DNA of 64,000 nucleotides from Mucilaginibacter ginsenosidivorax (GTDB taxonomy: Bacteria > Bacteroidota > Bacteroidia > Sphingobacteriales > Sphingobacteriaceae), in NCBI RefSeq assembly GCF_007971525.1, contig NZ_CP042437.1, forward strand, positions 4,402,001-4,466,000. The letters run 5' to 3'. The notes under the pieces were generated by a model. That model was given only the letters and a program-made list of their open reading frames with translations. It was not told the DNA's origin and did no database searches. Both the position numbers and the translations under genes were made by a program. Positions 50,063 to 60,080 of the stretch are shown in pieces (the first letter of the stretch is position 1; each line of letters opens with the position of its first letter).

Positions 50063-51697
50063 ATGGCAAAACAAGTTAAATACAATGTTGAAGCACGCGA
50101 CGCCTTAAAACGCGGTGTTGATATTTTGGCCAATGCGGTTAAAGTAACATTAGGTCCTAAAGGCAGAAACGTAATTATTGATAAAAAATTCGGCTCACCA
50201 TCAATCACTAAAGATGGTGTTACTGTTGCTAAAGAAATCGAACTGAAAGATGCTTTAGAAAACATGGGTGCCCAGATGGTTAAAGAAGTTGCATCAAAAA
50301 CTGCCGATATTGCAGGTGATGGTACTACTACTGCTACCGTTTTAGCACAAGCTATTGTAACCGCAGGTATTAAAAACGTAGCTGCAGGTGCAAACCCAAT
50401 GGATTTAAAACGTGGTATTGATAAAGCTGTTGCAGCTGTTGTTGAGGATTTAAAAGCTCAATCGCAAACTGTGGGCGAAGACAATAACAAAATAAAACAA
50501 GTTGCTGCAATTTCTGCAAATAACGACGAGATCATCGGTTCGTTAATTGCCGAAGCTATGGCTAAAGTTGGTAAAGATGGTGTTATCACTGTTGAAGAAG
50601 CAAAAGGAACTGAAACTGAAGTTAAAACTGTAGAAGGTATGCAGTTTGACCGCGGTTACCTTTCTCCTTACTTTGTTACCAATGCTGATAAAATGGAAGT
50701 TGAATTAGAAAATCCTTACATCCTGATCTATGATAAAAAGATCTCTTCGATGAAAGAATTACTTCCTATCCTTGAAAAACAAGTACAAACAGGCAAACCA
50801 TTGTTGATTATTGCTGAAGATCTTGATGGCGAAGCATTGGCTACTTTGGTAGTTAACAAAATCCGCGGCTCACTGAAAGTTGCTGCTGTTAAAGCACCAG
50901 GTTTTGGCGATCGCAGGAAAGCTATGTTAGAGGACATCGCTATCCTTACAGGTGGTACTTTGATCTCGGAAGAAAGAGGTTACAAATTAGAAAATGCCGA
51001 CCTGACTTACTTAGGTACTGCCGAGAAAATCATTATCGACAAAGATAACACAACCATCATCAATGGTGCTGGTTCTGCCGATGAGATCAAAGGTCGTGTT
51101 GGCCAGATCAAATCTCAGATCGAATCAACTACATCTGATTACGACCGCGAAAAATTACAGGAGCGTTTAGCCAAATTATCTGGCGGTGTTGCTGTGCTTT
51201 ACGTAGGTGCTGCTACAGAAGTTGAAATGAAAGAGAAAAAAGACCGTGTTGACGATGCTTTACACGCAACACGTGCTGCTGTTGAAGAAGGTATTGTTGC
51301 TGGTGGTGGCGTTGCCTTCATCCGCGCAGTAGCTGCTTTAGCTGATTTGAAAGGTGATAACGAAGACGAGAACACTGGTATCCAGATCATCCGTCGTGCT
51401 ATCGAAGAGCCTTTACGTCAGATTTGCCAGAACGCTGGTATCGAAGGTTCAATCGTAGTACAAAAAGTTAAAGAAGGTACAGCCGATTTCGGTTACAATG
51501 CACGTACAGATAAATACGAGAACCTGATTGCGGCGGGCGTTATCGATCCAACTAAAGTTGGTCGTGTAGCTTTAGAGAATGCGGCTTCTATCGCAGCTAT
51601 GTTGTTAACAACAGAAGTGGTATTGGCTGACGATCCTGAAGATGCTCCAGCCGGCGGCCCACCAATGGGCGGCGGCGGTATGGGCGGCATGATGTAA
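50063..51697 (+). CDS. groEL: Chaperonin GroEL
   Basis: A 544-aa chaperonin forming the double heptameric ring. DVLANAVKVTLGPKGRNVII, the ATP loop GDGTTTATVLAQ and the C-terminal GGMGGMM tail are typical. Codon use is more even and A-ending-rich than in neighbours, as expected of a highly expressed gene. A perfect 12-bp terminator lies 114 bases after the stop. Confidence 0.99.
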   Translation: MAKQVKYNVEARDALKRGVDILANAVKVTLGPKGRNVIIDKKFGSPSITKDGVTVAKEIELKDALENMGAQMVKEVASKTADIAGDGTTTATVLAQAIVTAGIKNVAAGANPMDLKRGIDKAVAAVVEDLKAQSQTVGEDNNKIKQVAAISANNDEIIGSLIAEAMAKVGKDGVITVEEAKGTETEVKTVEGMQFDRGYLSPYFVTNADKMEVELENPYILIYDKKISSMKELLPILEKQVQTGKPLLIIAEDLDGEALATLVVNKIRGSLKVAAVKAPGFGDRRKAMLEDIAILTGGTLISEERGYKLENADLTYLGTAEKIIIDKDNTTIINGAGSADEIKGRVGQIKSQIESTTSDYDREKLQERLAKLSGGVAVLYVGAATEVEMKEKKDRVDDALHATRAAVEEGIVAGGGVAFIRAVAALADLKGDNEDENTGIQIIRRAIEEPLRQICQNAGIEGSIVVQKVKEGTADFGYNARTDKYENLIAAGVIDPTKVGRVALENAASIAAMLLTTEVVLADDPEDAPAGGPPMGGGGMGGMM

Positions 51698-52131
51698 TAT
51701 AGCCCAGAGTTGAAAGTCTTGAGTCTATAGTCCGAAGTCGAAAGCCAAAAATAGCCAATGACTTAAGACTTAATACTTCGGACTCAAGACTGATGATACG
51801 TACTAAAAATGAAACCCTGTATGCTTTTGTATACAGGGTTTCTGCTTTTTAAAAGTCGCTCACAGTCATTTGAACGTAAACGGATGGTCATTAATTAATC
51901 ATTTGATTAGTTTTTAAAATTATCTTAACAGCTTAGCTGTATTTTTGCGTAACAATCCTGAAAGATAGTTTCTTAGGCACAGGATTTGAATAGGTTAAAC
52001 TGCTATGAAAAATATAACACAAAAATCAAAACAATTACACAGCGCCATAGTAGATTGGTTGTTGTTTAAAGGGCCAGAATTATTTATAACTATTTACGGT
52101 AAGTAATTAATTTTTACTTTTGCCTCCAGTT
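51698..52131. other. Intergenic region between groEL and mscS
   Basis: A 434-base spacer with an inverted repeat (AGTCTTGAGTC...CCGAAGT at 51716-51739 against ACTTCGGACTCAAGACT at 51775-51791), the groEL terminator (51811-51842) and a TACTTTTG -7 element (52115-52122) 10 bases before the mscS ATG. No gene is recognised in it. Confidence 0.55.
51811..51842 (+). terminator. Terminator of groESL
   Basis: GAAACCCTGTAT (51811-51822) and ATACAGGGTTTC (51831-51842) are perfect inverses with an eight-base loop, followed by TGCTTTTT. Confidence 0.9.
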
Positions 52132-52920
52132 ATGGAGTTAAAAGATTTTTATATTGATACGCACAAGTGGATAGTTGATAATTGGGTGCGTTACTCGTTC
52201 GGATTATTAGTTTTAATTGTAGGTCTTTGGTTCATCAAATTTTTAAGGTCGCGGCTACGCAACCGGATGCTTCAAAGGCAGGTACATTCATCTTTACAGC
52301 CCTTTCTTCTTAGCCTTACAATTACCAGTCTTTATATATTGCTTATAATTTCGGTAATTAATATTTTGGGTTTCCAGCTTACTATTTTCACCACTATAAT
52401 TGGTGCGTTTAGCGTTGCTGCTGGTTTGGCCCTTTCCGGTACGTTTCAAAACTTTGCCGGCGGAGTACTTATATTACTGTTGAAGCCATTTGAAGTTGAT
52501 GATAGTATAATAGCCCAGGGCCAGGATGGCAAGGTAGTATCAATCCAGATTTTTTACACTGTTTTAATCACTGCGGATAACAAGCAGGTAATTATTCCCA
52601 ACGGAAAGCTTTTTAATGAGGTAATTGTAAACGTTACCCGCGAGGGTAAACGCCGGCTGGATTTTGAAATTAAGATTGCCTATGCCAATGACCTGGATAA
52701 AGTAAAGGCTATAATTAACGAGGCCATCGCTTCAAACCACGACTTGCTCACGGAGCCGGCAGCAAGAGTTGGCATCATCAGTATGGAGATAGACTCAGTA
52801 CGCATCACCATAAACGTATGGGTAGAGCCATCCAACTTTTTAACCGCCAAAATAGCTCTGCAGGAAAAAATATTTAAGGATTTTAGCGCTAATGGAGTGG
52901 CGTTCCCGAAAGCGGGGTAA
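52132..52920 (+). CDS. Small-conductance mechanosensitive channel (MscS family)
   Basis: A 262-aa inner-membrane channel from ATG 52132; a TTG four codons upstream coincides with the promoter -7 element, so I prefer the ATG. Three helices (FGLLVLIVGLWFIKFL, LSLTITSLYILLIISVINIL, FGAFSVAAGLALSGTFQNFAGGVLILLLKPF with the pore-lining GxxxA pattern) precede the beta domain (DGKVVSIQIFYTVLITADNKQVIIPNGKL). It releases osmolytes on hypo-osmotic shock. Confidence 0.93.
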   Translation: MELKDFYIDTHKWIVDNWVRYSFGLLVLIVGLWFIKFLRSRLRNRMLQRQVHSSLQPFLLSLTITSLYILLIISVINILGFQLTIFTTIIGAFSVAAGLALSGTFQNFAGGVLILLLKPFEVDDSIIAQGQDGKVVSIQIFYTVLITADNKQVIIPNGKLFNEVIVNVTREGKRRLDFEIKIAYANDLDKVKAIINEAIASNHDLLTEPAARVGIISMEIDSVRITINVWVEPSNFLTAKIALQEKIFKDFSANGVAFPKAG

Positions 52921-53088
52921 GGAAAGAGCGCCAAGAGTTAGGCCTCATGAATTTATTTAGAAACTGAGCAGCCCAATGATATTATGTTTTTGATATAGAC
53001 CGGATGTGTAAATCATAACAACATCGGATGGTGAATATCAGGTGCTAAGATACCGTTTGCTTTTTTATTGTATCCCGATGGAGTGTTT

Positions 53089-53127
53089 TTGTCTTGATTC
53101 TTGACTCTTAATTCTTGGTTCTTCTTC
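53089..53127. repeat. Single TCAAGA-type repeat arm
   Basis: GTCTTGATTCTTGACTCTTA then ATTCTTGGTTCTTCTTCC at the end of the DUF58 gene. No inverse partner is found nearby, unlike the copies at 23.2, 27.1 and 45.3 kb. The rest of the 52921-53127 spacer has no feature. Confidence 0.5.
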
Positions 53128-54474
53128 CTAAATCTTCTGTTTAGCCTTCAATTCCAAATACTTGTTAATGGTATTAATCGTCAAATTTTGCGGTGCACTC
53201 AAAATAGATTGGATACCATATTTGGCCAGTTCTTTTACAATCAGTTTTTTATCGTAAGCAAACTTTTCGGCAATGGTTTTTATGTAGATGCCTTCCAGGT
53301 CGGTTGCCTGTTTTTCACTCAGGGTTTTAAGTTCTGTGTTTTCAAAAAAAACAACCAGCAGCAGGTGAAATTTGGCTATCCGTTTCAGGTAGGGCAATTG
53401 CCGGTTAAGGGCGTTCATACTTTCGTAATTGGTAAAAAAAACCACCAGGCTACGTTGTTTTATTACAGTACGTACGGTGCTGTATAGTAGTTCCATATTG
53501 GTTTCCAGGTAGCGGGTGCGCTCCTTATACAAAACCTCCAGTATCTTATTCAATTGCGACGATTTTCTGTCGGCCGGAATAACCGCGCCAATTTTTTCAG
53601 ATGCAGTAATTAAACCGGCCTTGTCCTCTTTTATCAACGCTACGCTTGATAGTACCAGGCTTGCATTTATGGCATAATCCAAAAGGCTTAAACCCTCAAA
53701 AGGCATTTTCATGGCCCTCGATTTATCTATTATACAATATACATGCTGCGATTTTTCGTCGGTATAGGAGTTAACCATCAGGTTGCCCTGCCTGGCAGTG
53801 GCTTTCCAGTTGATGGTGCGGTAATCATCGCCGGCAACATAGTTTTTTACCTGTTCAAATTCCAGGCTGTGGCCAATACGGCGTATTTTTTTGATGCCGA
53901 TATCTGTTAGCCTGTTGGATATGGCCATCAGCTCATATTTACGCATCTGGAGGAAGGATGGGTATACCGGCAATGTCTCGGCCTGCTCAAAAGTATAACG
54001 CCGCCTGATAAGCCCTAATGGCGATTTGGCATATACGCGGATATCGCCAAACTCATACTCGCCGCGTTTGGTAGGGCGCAAGCTATAGCTTATCAGTTTG
54101 CGCTCGTGGGGTTTTAGCGTTGTTTTAAACCAGATATCCCGTTTTTGAAACTGAAACGGAATCTCGTCAATAATGCCGATGCTAACATTAAACGGGTACC
54201 AGTTTTCAACATAAACACCCAGTTCGTTTTCGTCGCTGTTGCTTAACCTTTCGGGGGCATAGCGTTTAGCAAATACACCTTTGGCCGTTTTATAAAGCAT
54301 GAGCACATCAATCAAAAATAGCAATACCAACGCCCAGAAAACCAATGCCGGTATAACCCCGAGCCAGGGAAAAAAGAATGATAGCACAAAAATTACCACG
54401 CTTATTCCCAAACCGGTAAACAGGCGGTTGGTTAAAAAAAGATCTTTATAAAACAGGCTGTAAATGTTTTTCAC
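53128..54474 (-). CDS. DUF58 protein of the MoxR operon
   Basis: A 448-aa protein with two N-terminal membrane helices and the DUF58 signature GDDYRTINWKATARQGNLMVNSYTDEKSQ, the VWA-like domain that partners MoxR ATPases. The last gene of the minus-strand operon; moxR ends ten bases before its start. Role: chaperone-assisted maturation of membrane or envelope complexes, inferred from family. Confidence 0.9.
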   Translation of the reverse strand: MKNIYSLFYKDLFLTNRLFTGLGISVVIFVLSFFFPWLGVIPALVFWALVLLFLIDVLMLYKTAKGVFAKRYAPERLSNSDENELGVYVENWYPFNVSIGIIDEIPFQFQKRDIWFKTTLKPHERKLISYSLRPTKRGEYEFGDIRVYAKSPLGLIRRRYTFEQAETLPVYPSFLQMRKYELMAISNRLTDIGIKKIRRIGHSLEFEQVKNYVAGDDYRTINWKATARQGNLMVNSYTDEKSQHVYCIIDKSRAMKMPFEGLSLLDYAINASLVLSSVALIKEDKAGLITASEKIGAVIPADRKSSQLNKILEVLYKERTRYLETNMELLYSTVRTVIKQRSLVVFFTNYESMNALNRQLPYLKRIAKFHLLLVVFFENTELKTLSEKQATDLEGIYIKTIAEKFAYDKKLIVKELAKYGIQSILSAPQNLTINTINKYLELKAKQKI

Positions 54475-54483
54475 AAAAAATGG

Positions 54484-55461
54484 TTATCGTGGTACCTCTA
54501 TTTTTTGAATAATTTGCCCAATTACATCGTCGGGACTAAGGCCTTCCATTTCCTTATCCGGCGTAAGCATTACCCGGTGCCTTAATACCGGGGCTGCAAC
54601 ATAAATAATATCATCGGGCGTAACAAAATCGCGCCCTTTAATAGCCGCCAGTGCCTTAGCCGCGCTGATCATAGCCAGCGAAGCCCTGGGCGAACCACCC
54701 AAGTATAATGATTTATGGTTGCGGGTTTCAAATACAATTTTAGCCGTAAATTCCAGCAGCTTGCGCTCAACATGCAAAGCCCGTACCTGCTGCCTCAACG
54801 ATATAATTTCGCCGGCCGATAATACAGGAGTGATATTATTTAACTGATCTGTATTTTTTTGCTGATGCTGCTGGGTAATTATAGCTATTTCCTCCTCCAG
54901 CGATGGGTATTTAATTTCTATTTTAAATAGAAACCTATCCAGCTGTGCTTCGGGCAGGCGGTAGGTGCCTTCCTGCTCAACCGGGTTTTGGGTGGCTAAT
55001 ACCGTGAAGGGCTCCTGCATTTTATACGTCTGCCCGTCAATGGTAACCTGCTTTTCTTCCATCACCTCAAACAATGCCGATTGTGTTTTTGCAGGTGCAC
55101 GGTTAATTTCATCTATCAGGATGATATTGCCAAATATAGGGCCCTGCTTAAATTCAAACTCTGTTGATTTGGGGTTGAATACAGAAGTACCTAATATATC
55201 TGATGGCATCAAATCAGGGGTAAACTGAATGCGGGAGTATTTGGCGTCAATTGCTTTTGAAATAAGTTTGGCTGTAAGTGTTTTGGCCACGCCGGGTACG
55301 CCTTCAATCAAAATGTGTCCATCGGCCAGTATGCCAGCTATCAGCAAGTCGATAGAAACAGTTTGCCCCACAATAATTTTACCCAGTGTAGCTTTTATCT
55401 GGTCAACAGCCAGGCTTAACCTGCTCATATCAGTTCGTTGTTCAAAAAAATCATTTTCCAT
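54484..55461 (-). CDS. MoxR-type AAA+ ATPase
   Basis: A 325-aa ATPase with Walker A GVPGVAKT, Walker B IILIDEINRAP and sensor ATQNPVEQEGTYRLPEAQLDRFLF. MoxR proteins insert cofactors or remodel client complexes with DUF58/VWA partners, here the next gene. Overlaps the DUF4350 gene by 11 bases. Confidence 0.95.
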   Translation of the reverse strand: MENDFFEQRTDMSRLSLAVDQIKATLGKIIVGQTVSIDLLIAGILADGHILIEGVPGVAKTLTAKLISKAIDAKYSRIQFTPDLMPSDILGTSVFNPKSTEFEFKQGPIFGNIILIDEINRAPAKTQSALFEVMEEKQVTIDGQTYKMQEPFTVLATQNPVEQEGTYRLPEAQLDRFLFKIEIKYPSLEEEIAIITQQHQQKNTDQLNNITPVLSAGEIISLRQQVRALHVERKLLEFTAKIVFETRNHKSLYLGGSPRASLAMISAAKALAAIKGRDFVTPDDIIYVAAPVLRHRVMLTPDKEMEGLSPDDVIGQIIQKIEVPR

Positions 55462-56635
55462 TGTGTCCGGTTTGGCTGTAAAATTTCTCTATAAGTTTAT
55501 TTAATCTGATTAATTCATGATCGGTAACGTGGTGCTGCGCGCTTATGAAAATTACCGAATGTACCAGGTCGGTAATAAATTCGATGGCTACGCCCGTTTT
55601 TTTTGATACAGTATCTATAAATTCATTATCAAGTTTGTTGGTTTTAAGGCGGTAATAGTCTCTGAAATGCTCTAACAGATAAATCACTTTTTTATGGGCA
55701 ATGTTGGCGTTGTCGCGTTTTTCGTAATAAACCTGCCCCACAACAGTTACAAACTCCAGGGTCGAATTTTGTAAAGGCTCTACCACCGGTATAATGCGCT
55801 GGCGGCGCTTCATTTCGTAAAAAATAAAAACCGAAATACCGCAAAGGCTTAAGTAGTATGCCCATTGCAAAGCCGGGTTAGCAAAAAATACCCTTAATGG
55901 CGAAACATCTTCAGGAATATCGCCATTTTGAAATTGGTCCCAATACAAATGGCCGGCAGTAGGCATATAAGAGAAAGCCTTCTCAACAAAATCGTTCCCT
56001 TGCCTGGTTAATAGGCTATAGTTGGTGAATAAGGCGGGTGTAGCACATAAATACAGGTGCCCCTTGCCAAAACTGTAACTCATAAAAGTACAGTGGTTAG
56101 CATAGTTTTGGGCTAAAACGGTTGCTTTGGCGGTATCAAGGCTGCTAAAATATTGGTTTGCAATATCACGATTGAACAGGTAGCTACTTTGAGCCCGTAA
56201 TTTGCTGTTAACAAAATTAAAGGATACGTTATGCTTAGCATACTCGGCCTGCGACTCAATTTTTAGCGAATCGGCAAGGTAGCCGCTCCAGCTAAATGCC
56301 GACATAAACACCGAGTTGCCTGCTTTCACGTATTTCACCATTTCGTCAAAATCAAATTTATTGAGCTTTATACTTTTGGCTATAATGAGGTAATTACCCT
56401 GTTGCAGGCTATCGTTATGGAAAACATTGTAAATGGATTTGTTGGTATTGGCAATTTCGGCATCTGGAAAAAGCTTTTCAAGCTGGTTATGCAAAATATA
56501 AGTACCAAACGGAATTTTATCATTTTTGGCAAGTGTTGATTGCCAGTTAATAGCGTTGGGCTTATTGTACTGCGCAACAAGATATACTATGAGCAGGATG
56601 CTGGCAATTGAAATATAGATTTTAAAATCCTTCAT
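55451..56635 (-). CDS. DUF4350 membrane protein
   Basis: A 394-aa protein with helices at the N-terminus (IYISIASILLIVYLVAQY) and at about residues 255-275 (WAYYLSLCGISVFIFYEM). The segment IPFGTYILHNQLEKLFPDAEI begins the DUF4350 region, related to GATase1-like extracellular domains. Function unknown; overlaps the DUF4129 gene by four bases. Confidence 0.85.
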   Translation of the reverse strand: MKDFKIYISIASILLIVYLVAQYNKPNAINWQSTLAKNDKIPFGTYILHNQLEKLFPDAEIANTNKSIYNVFHNDSLQQGNYLIIAKSIKLNKFDFDEMVKYVKAGNSVFMSAFSWSGYLADSLKIESQAEYAKHNVSFNFVNSKLRAQSSYLFNRDIANQYFSSLDTAKATVLAQNYANHCTFMSYSFGKGHLYLCATPALFTNYSLLTRQGNDFVEKAFSYMPTAGHLYWDQFQNGDIPEDVSPLRVFFANPALQWAYYLSLCGISVFIFYEMKRRQRIIPVVEPLQNSTLEFVTVVGQVYYEKRDNANIAHKKVIYLLEHFRDYYRLKTNKLDNEFIDTVSKKTGVAIEFITDLVHSVIFISAQHHVTDHELIRLNKLIEKFYSQTGHNGK

Positions 56636-57426
56636 GATATCTCCTTTTTAAAATCTGTAAATAATGTACTGATATTTTTAAAAACGGAGGCATCAATGCC
56701 AAACTCGCCATACCAAATATATTCAAACTGCAAGGTTAGGGTTTTAAATACCTGGCGCTGATTGGGATTGGTTAATTCATTGATGTAGGCATTGTTTGTT
56801 TTATCTATCTGCCATTTAATAAGGTCGGCGTCACTAAGCTGTTTCAGGCATTTTAAATATAGCAGCCTTACAGCCAGGCGGTAATTGTGCTGCGCGATGG
56901 CCCGCTCCAGTTCGTCGTCAAAATTGATGTCGTGAATGTTTTCCAAAGATTCCTGGTAGGGCAAATTCGCCCCCATTGATTTACGCCTGAACACATGCAA
57001 TAGATCGATACCAGCCAGTTTAAGAACCAGGAACACCACAGCCGCCAGCCCTGCGCCTATAAAAAGATACTGCAGTACATATAACAACACCTGGAAAAAC
57101 GGATTCACTTTATTATTCGAAAGTTTTGCTGGTTTAAACAGGTTTTTAAGCCAGGTCCAAAACCAATGCCAAAAGCGGGTCCACCATGATGGGTCTTTTT
57201 GTATTTCTTCGTCGTATTTAAACTCGGGAAGTTTGCTGTAGGCTTTAATAGCTGCGCTATCCAGGTGGCGCACATTTACCTGTTGGGTGTCCAGCTTCAG
57301 TATTAAAGGTTTTGTGCTGTTTTTAGCAGGAACAACACCTTTAACTGAATGAGCGGGAACAGCGAATGAAAAAAATATAAAGCAGAGCAGGCGCAACATA
57401 TTAATATTCTTCAAGCGGTAAATCAT
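56632..57426 (-). CDS. DUF4129 membrane protein
   Basis: A 264-aa protein: signal-like N-terminus (LRLLCFIFFSFAVPAHS), one membrane helix (VLQYLFIGAGLAAVVFLVLKL) and a cytosolic C-terminal DUF4129 region (ELERAIAQHNYRLAVRLLYLKCLKQLSDADLI). DUF4129 proteins accompany MoxR/DUF58 genes. Overlaps the next upstream gene by 26 bases. Confidence 0.85.
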   Translation of the reverse strand: MIYRLKNINMLRLLCFIFFSFAVPAHSVKGVVPAKNSTKPLILKLDTQQVNVRHLDSAAIKAYSKLPEFKYDEEIQKDPSWWTRFWHWFWTWLKNLFKPAKLSNNKVNPFFQVLLYVLQYLFIGAGLAAVVFLVLKLAGIDLLHVFRRKSMGANLPYQESLENIHDINFDDELERAIAQHNYRLAVRLLYLKCLKQLSDADLIKWQIDKTNNAYINELTNPNQRQVFKTLTLQFEYIWYGEFGIDASVFKNISTLFTDFKKEIS

Positions 57427-58297
57427 TGTCGGGCGTTATGGTGCCCACCTGGTTTATCCTGTTTAATAAGCTGGTGCCATCTTTACTTTCGGTTAAATTG
57501 AAATAGCAAAGGCATAGACTAACTATGGGAATGATGATGAATACCTGACACACTTGCTGAAGCGCCGCTCCAATTACAGCAGCAACAATAGAAAAATGGG
57601 CACCTCCCTTAATATGTGTTACTAAACTGACAGCATTAACTATAGTAACCGGAATAACTATAATGGCGCGGCATACTGAAAATATTATCCAGGTAACTAC
57701 CAATGCGCCAAAAGTTGCCCACCAGTTTTCCTTTATCAAAACAAAGCTGCGGTTAAAAGCGTAGCCAAAACTGGTGTTTTCCATGATCATTATGGGGGCC
57801 ACTAATGCCAGGATAGGCGACATATATATACCAGGGACTAAACAAAATACAAAACCAACCACCAGCAGCAGGTTAATCAATATTGAGCTGCCTAATATTT
57901 TCAGAAAATAAAATTTGATATAACCCCACATCTCTTCGGCTGCAGGCACCTGGTTGCCTTTTTCTTTATACAAAGCCATATAGCAAAAAACGGTAACCAT
58001 TATAGCCGTAATGCTTAAGAGGGTAAATACCATGGTTAATACAAATTCGGTTCCCAAGAAATTAAAAAAAGATGGCGCGTACTGGTTAGTATAAGCCCCG
58101 CTTGAAAGGTTGTTAAAATTAGTGGTCATTTTTAACTGCATCAGGCAAGCGCTAATGGTTGCTGCTACTATAAAAATACCGCAAAACGTAAAAAAGTATT
58201 TAAGCAGGGGTTTTAGGTTCTGTTTAATAAAAAGAAAGGTGTCGCTTATTATTTCGCCAAAATCGCGGGTTTTTGCTAATTCAATTTTTGGTTGCAT
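57401..58297 (-). CDS. Multi-pass membrane protein of the MoxR cluster
   Basis: A 298-aa protein with about six membrane helices (KYFFTFCGIFIVAATISACL, LSITAIMVTVFCYMALY, LGSSILINLLLVVGFVFCLV, ATFGALVVTWIIFSVCRAIIV and others). It fits the glycerophosphodiesterase-type membrane domain family common in these clusters. Function unknown. Confidence 0.78.
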   Translation of the reverse strand: MQPKIELAKTRDFGEIISDTFLFIKQNLKPLLKYFFTFCGIFIVAATISACLMQLKMTTNFNNLSSGAYTNQYAPSFFNFLGTEFVLTMVFTLLSITAIMVTVFCYMALYKEKGNQVPAAEEMWGYIKFYFLKILGSSILINLLLVVGFVFCLVPGIYMSPILALVAPIMIMENTSFGYAFNRSFVLIKENWWATFGALVVTWIIFSVCRAIIVIPVTIVNAVSLVTHIKGGAHFSIVAAVIGAALQQVCQVFIIIPIVSLCLCYFNLTESKDGTSLLNRINQVGTITPDNDLPLEEY

Positions 58298-59243
58298 TGT
58301 GGTTTAGGGTTTTATAAATTTTATTGGGGTATATAATTACATACCAAATGATAAACAATAATGACGATGTTAAAATGGTAACGCTAAGCCAAACCGGCAT
58401 TTCGGTATGGCGGGTTACAAAACCTTCAAAAAAGGCGGCCACAATTAAAATTGGTACTATGCCAATAGCTACTTTCATACCATCTTTAGCCCCTCTTTTT
58501 AAGGATACCATACGTGTGTACGTTTTAGGGAACAAAAGGCTGTTGCCTAAAATAATGCCTGCGGCACCGGCTATCATGATAGATGAAATCTCTAAAGTGC
58601 CGTGTATCCACACCACCAGGATTGATTTTAAGCCTAATCCCTTACTAAAAAAGTAATATTGAAACGATCCCAGCATCAATCCGTTGCGGAATAGAAAGTA
58701 CACTGATCCGACAGAAAATATAACGCCGCTTACAAAAGTAACCAACGACACGTAGATGTTATTGGCTGCTATCGCCAAAAACATCAGGGTTTCGCCGCCT
58801 TGTTTGTATACACCAAAGGGATCGCCTTTGGCAATATTGGCATTGGTCATGTCTACATATCCGTCGCCTAAAATTAGGCGTACAAAGTTTTCATCGTATT
58901 TTGCCGATAAGGCGCCGATGAAGCAAAAAATGATGAAAAATATAAATGAGTATAGCAACGGCTTTTGATAAGTTTTAAACAGGATAGGCAATTCGTATTT
59001 CCAGAAGGTTAAGAAACGGTTGCTTTTTTCGCTTTTGTTTTTGTAGATGGATTGATGTAAGCCAGCCGCCAGCCCGTTAAGGTACGCTGTAGTTTTTGAT
59101 TTTGGGTAAAATGTTTTGGCGTAAGCAAGGTCGTCGGTTATTTGGATAAACCTTTCGGCAAGTTCGTCAGGATCATCCGTTGGCGATTGTTCAAAGCTGC
59201 TCCATTTGGCAGCGTTTTGTTTTACAAAAAGAGGTTCGCGCAT
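58281..59243 (-). CDS. SpoIIM-like stage II sporulation protein M family
   Basis: A 320-aa protein with a cytosolic N-terminus, then several membrane helices including LYSFIFFIIFCFIGALSA, FLAIAANNIYVSLVTFVSGVIFSVGSVYFLFRNGLMLGSFQYYF and the SpoIIM-type WIHGTLEISSIMIAGAAGIILGN. Despite the family name these organisms do not sporulate; the paralogs are envelope proteins of unknown role. It is the first gene of the operon, diverging from the RDD gene. Confidence 0.88.
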   Translation of the reverse strand: MREPLFVKQNAAKWSSFEQSPTDDPDELAERFIQITDDLAYAKTFYPKSKTTAYLNGLAAGLHQSIYKNKSEKSNRFLTFWKYELPILFKTYQKPLLYSFIFFIIFCFIGALSAKYDENFVRLILGDGYVDMTNANIAKGDPFGVYKQGGETLMFLAIAANNIYVSLVTFVSGVIFSVGSVYFLFRNGLMLGSFQYYFFSKGLGLKSILVVWIHGTLEISSIMIAGAAGIILGNSLLFPKTYTRMVSLKRGAKDGMKVAIGIVPILIVAAFFEGFVTRHTEMPVWLSVTILTSSLLFIIWYVIIYPNKIYKTLNHNATKN

Positions 59244-59336
59244 CAGTTATCCAACATTGAAATATTTTGTTAAAATAATTACAAATGCGGTATATATCAA
59301 CTAAAAAAAACATAATTAGCGTTTATATTTGATGAT

Positions 59337-60080
59337 ATGCAAACTATAAGGATAACCACATCACAAAACATTGATATTGACTACGAAGTTGCCGGCCTGG
59401 GCGAACGTATTGTTGCTTACCTGATTGACATGGCCATGTTTATAGTGATATTCATTGCTGCAATGATTGTGATGTCGATGTTGAACATCCTAAACTCCGA
59501 AGGCGCATTAATTGGCGTTTTAGTAATTATATATGCCTCGCTATATGTATTTTATGATTTGGCTTGCGAAATTGCCATGAACGGGCAAAGTGTTGGCAAG
59601 CGTATCATGAAAATAAAGGTGATAAGCCTTGACGGAGCCCGGCCCAAGTTTAGCCAATACTTGTTACGCTGGCTGTTCAGGATTATTGACTTTTTCCCGG
59701 GCACTATGCATTTGTGTGGACTGATAAGTGTTGCCGTATCTGATAAATCGCAGCGTGTGGGCGATATGGTTGCCGGTACTACACTTATCCGTACTGCGCC
59801 GCGCACAAAAATCAATAATATAGCTTTCAGCCCCTCTGCCGATGATTACCAGCCGGTTTTTGCTGCCGCTGCCAGCCTTAACGATAAAGATATTGAATTG
59901 ATTAATGAGGTAATAAACAGCTATATTAAAAATCGCAACAGCGTGCTTGTATTTAATATGGCACAGCGCATCAAAGACCTTTTAGGCGTAACCCCGCCAG
60001 CCGATATGAACGACATGTTGTTTTTGCAAACCATTATAAAAGATTACAGCCACATTGTAGCTCAGGCAGATGTGCTGTAA
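59337..60080 (+). CDS. RDD family membrane protein
   Basis: A 247-aa protein. The RDD domain (GLGERIVAYLIDMAMFIVIF, GQSVGKRIMKIKVISLDG, LLRWLFRIIDFF, VSDKSQRVGDMVAGTTLI) covers residues about 15-165 with three or four membrane helices. A cytosolic tail follows. It shares a 93-base divergent promoter region with the spoIIM operon; RDD/SpoIIM neighbours are common in Bacteroidota. Confidence 0.92.
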   Translation: MQTIRITTSQNIDIDYEVAGLGERIVAYLIDMAMFIVIFIAAMIVMSMLNILNSEGALIGVLVIIYASLYVFYDLACEIAMNGQSVGKRIMKIKVISLDGARPKFSQYLLRWLFRIIDFFPGTMHLCGLISVAVSDKSQRVGDMVAGTTLIRTAPRTKINNIAFSPSADDYQPVFAAAASLNDKDIELINEVINSYIKNRNSVLVFNMAQRIKDLLGVTPPADMNDMLFLQTIIKDYSHIVAQADVL

